Assembly (NCBI GenBank): GCA_019423025.1
Contig: JAHZCD010000007.1
Span: 51,095-115,094, forward strand
DNA from: Haemophilus sp.
Lineage (GTDB): Bacteria > Pseudomonadota > Gammaproteobacteria > Enterobacterales > Pasteurellaceae
DNA length: 64,000 nt
Reading direction: 5' to 3'
In this document: one piece after another, positions 63,954 through 64,000 of the stretch
How positions within the stretch are numbered: position 1 is the first letter of the stretch
How the letters are laid out: each line of letters begins with the position of its first letter
The notes under the pieces: model-generated
The model's database searches: none
Told to the model about the DNA's origin: nothing
What the model saw: the letters and a program-made list of their open reading frames with translations, nothing else
Position numbers and translations under genes: made by a program

Positions 63954-64000
63954 TACCTGGCGGTGTCCTACTCTCACATGGGGAAGCCCCACACTACCAT
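63954..64000 (-). rRNA. rrf: 5S ribosomal RNA, 3' end (partial)
   Basis: Read on the minus strand, ATGGTAGTGTGGGG ... CCCCATGTGAGAGTAGG ... CCGCCAGG is the conserved last part of gamma-proteobacterial 5S rRNA (helices IV-V and the 3' strand of helix I). The gene continues beyond the window; the 3' end is placed within a few bases. Confidence 0.92.

Overview
This window is a chromosomal segment from a Pasteurellaceae bacterium, most likely a Haemophilus of the H. parainfluenzae / H. influenzae group. The evidence is about 46 copies (counted by eye) of the Haemophilus-type DNA uptake signal core AAGTGCGGT or its complement, AT-rich sequence, and genes typical of the group: the e(P4) lipoprotein phosphatase, the nicotinamide riboside transporter PnuC, the peroxiredoxin-glutaredoxin fusion beside oxyR, and an LppB/NlpD lipoprotein. 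Species is an inference. No phage, IS element, CRISPR array or tRNA gene was found.

Layout. 1-8.6 kb: deoC; proS; nlpD with a small related lipoprotein; a DedA-like membrane protein; surE-truD; rraB; a SIMPL-domain protein; slyD. 8.7-16 kb: hslVU with a heat-shock-type promoter, the class B phosphatase aphA, rmuC, a YqhA-type membrane protein, a DUF4189 lipoprotein, hslR and nudE. 16-25 kb: an OPT transporter, cysQ and the oxidative pentose phosphate genes zwf-pgl-gnd. pgl and gnd are separated by a 1.9 kb accessory patch with a GNAT acetyltransferase, a lipoprotein, two unknown small genes and a decayed partial copy of the acetyltransferase. 25-32.6 kb: DUF4298 protein, OsmB-like lipoprotein, srmB/trmN, a tiny membrane protein, pnuC, rapA-rluA.

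32.7-46.4 kb, all on the minus strand: the S10 (rpsJ to rpsQ), spc (rplN to rpmJ) and alpha (rpsM to rplQ) ribosomal protein operons. Candidate promoters, a terminator after rpsQ, an S4-type leader before rpsM and a three-hairpin S10 leader are visible. 46.7-64 kb: ftsYEX, rsmD-trmL, an orphan CRP-type promoter with a leader peptide, glpG-glpR, prx/oxyR/fabR, e(P4), ftsB-ispD-ispF, mscL, trkA, a family 2 glycosyltransferase, rsmB, fmt, def, and the 3' end of a 5S rRNA gene.

Themes. First, three genes for nucleotide / NAD-precursor acquisition (aphA, pnuC, hel) each have a CRP-type site upstream, two of them perfect TGTGA-N6-TCACA and the aphA site with one mismatch; this suggests a cAMP-controlled V-factor salvage set. 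Second, uptake signals arranged as inverted pairs serve as the terminators of about ten genes, yet the 15.6 kb around the ribosomal operons holds a single one. Third, the most open puzzle is 51.0-51.4 kb, where a complete-looking class I CRP promoter, a serine-rich leader peptide and a strong ribosome binding site lead into an ORF that soon runs into the glpR terminator.
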